The notes under the pieces are model-generated. The model made no database searches. It saw only the letters and a program-made list of their open reading frames with translations, and was not told the origin of the DNA. Shown here in pieces: positions 14,558 to 14,812 of a stretch of 14,812 nucleotides of DNA; the first letter of the stretch is position 1, and every line of letters starts with the position of its first letter. The stretch lies in the NCBI GenBank assembly GCA_004000155.1, contig RCSS01000933.1, positions 1 through 14,812 of the forward strand. Reading direction: 5' to 3'. The DNA comes from Tubulinosema ratisbonensis. Its lineage: Eukaryota; Microsporidia; Tubulinosematidae. The position numbers and the translations under genes were made by a program.

Positions 14558-14812
14558 ATGAAAAATACCTAAATTAAATATTTTAATAAAAAATAAAATT
14601 TTATAAAAAATAAATTAAGAAATAATTTTGTTTTTTAAAAATATTATTATTAAAACAACTAGGGTTATATTTACTGCAAAAGAAATTTACAAATATTAAC
14701 TTACACATCTATAAAATTTGAAAACGATATTTAAAGATATTTATTTATTTTAATGTTCAATAAAACTTTTAACCATTACTGAAAATATATTTTTAAGAAT
14801 AAAAATTGTCCC
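14558..14812. other. AT-rich upstream region of CCT4
   Basis: Nothing beyond A/T-rich promoter-like sequence is seen. A GTAAGT followed 25 nt later by TTTGCAG occurs on the minus strand near 14668-14698, but no exon flanks it. Confidence 0.4.

Noticed and set aside
14668..14698. GTAAGT...TTTGCAG intron-like sequence on the minus strand
   Set aside because: No coding exon lies on either side, and the acceptor lacks the microsporidian branch/acceptor form.
1..14812. tRNA genes and CRISPR arrays
   Set aside because: No T-arm motif was found on either strand, and there are no regularly spaced repeats. CRISPR is also not expected in a eukaryote.

Overview
This window looks like nuclear DNA of a microsporidian, one of the AT-rich, gene-sparse kind. 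The reasons are short eukaryotic genes (a CCT chaperonin subunit, a Doa1/PLAA protein, ribosomal protein eL39), proteins shorter than their fungal or animal relatives, a CCC-type motif just upstream of several start codons, and a tiny intron placed directly after the ATG of a ribosomal protein gene. I cannot name the species. About half of the window is coding; the rest is very AT-rich spacer.

Layout from left to right: (1) 1-1376 is spacer holding a diverged repeat (copy A) and a strong hairpin. (2) 1377-2504, minus strand: a type I L-asparaginase whose arginine codons differ from its neighbours. (3) 2505-5384 is a 2.9 kb spacer with a second repeat copy (B) and a perfect 15-bp hairpin. (4) 5385-7307, minus: a large leucine-rich-repeat protein. 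(5) 7441-8982, plus: a Doa1/Ufd3/PLAA-like WD40-PFU protein, divergent from the LRR gene. (6) 9518-9886, plus: a small histone-fold protein, probably of the NC2alpha/NF-YC type. (7) 9903-10080, minus: eL39 (RPL39), split by a 19-nt intron, a gene that a simple ORF search misses. (8) 10377-11207, plus: a helical protein that may be a very reduced COG4 tether subunit. (9) 11208-12904 is a 1.7 kb spacer with a GC-richer 74-bp block between 13-bp direct repeats. (10) 12905-14551, minus: CCT4, the delta subunit of the TRiC/CCT chaperonin, with an unusual internal insertion of about 54 residues.

The genes do not form one pathway; they are mostly core cell functions: protein folding (CCT4), ubiquitin/Cdc48-linked turnover (Doa1), translation (eL39), transcription (histone fold) and perhaps Golgi trafficking (COG4-like). 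The asparaginase and the LRR protein are the likeliest accessory or host-facing genes. The most notable observations are the 19-nt intron in eL39, a small family of diverged noncoding repeats associated with hairpins, the asparaginase codon use, the CCT4 insertion, and the clustering of all 13 ambiguous bases inside coding regions.
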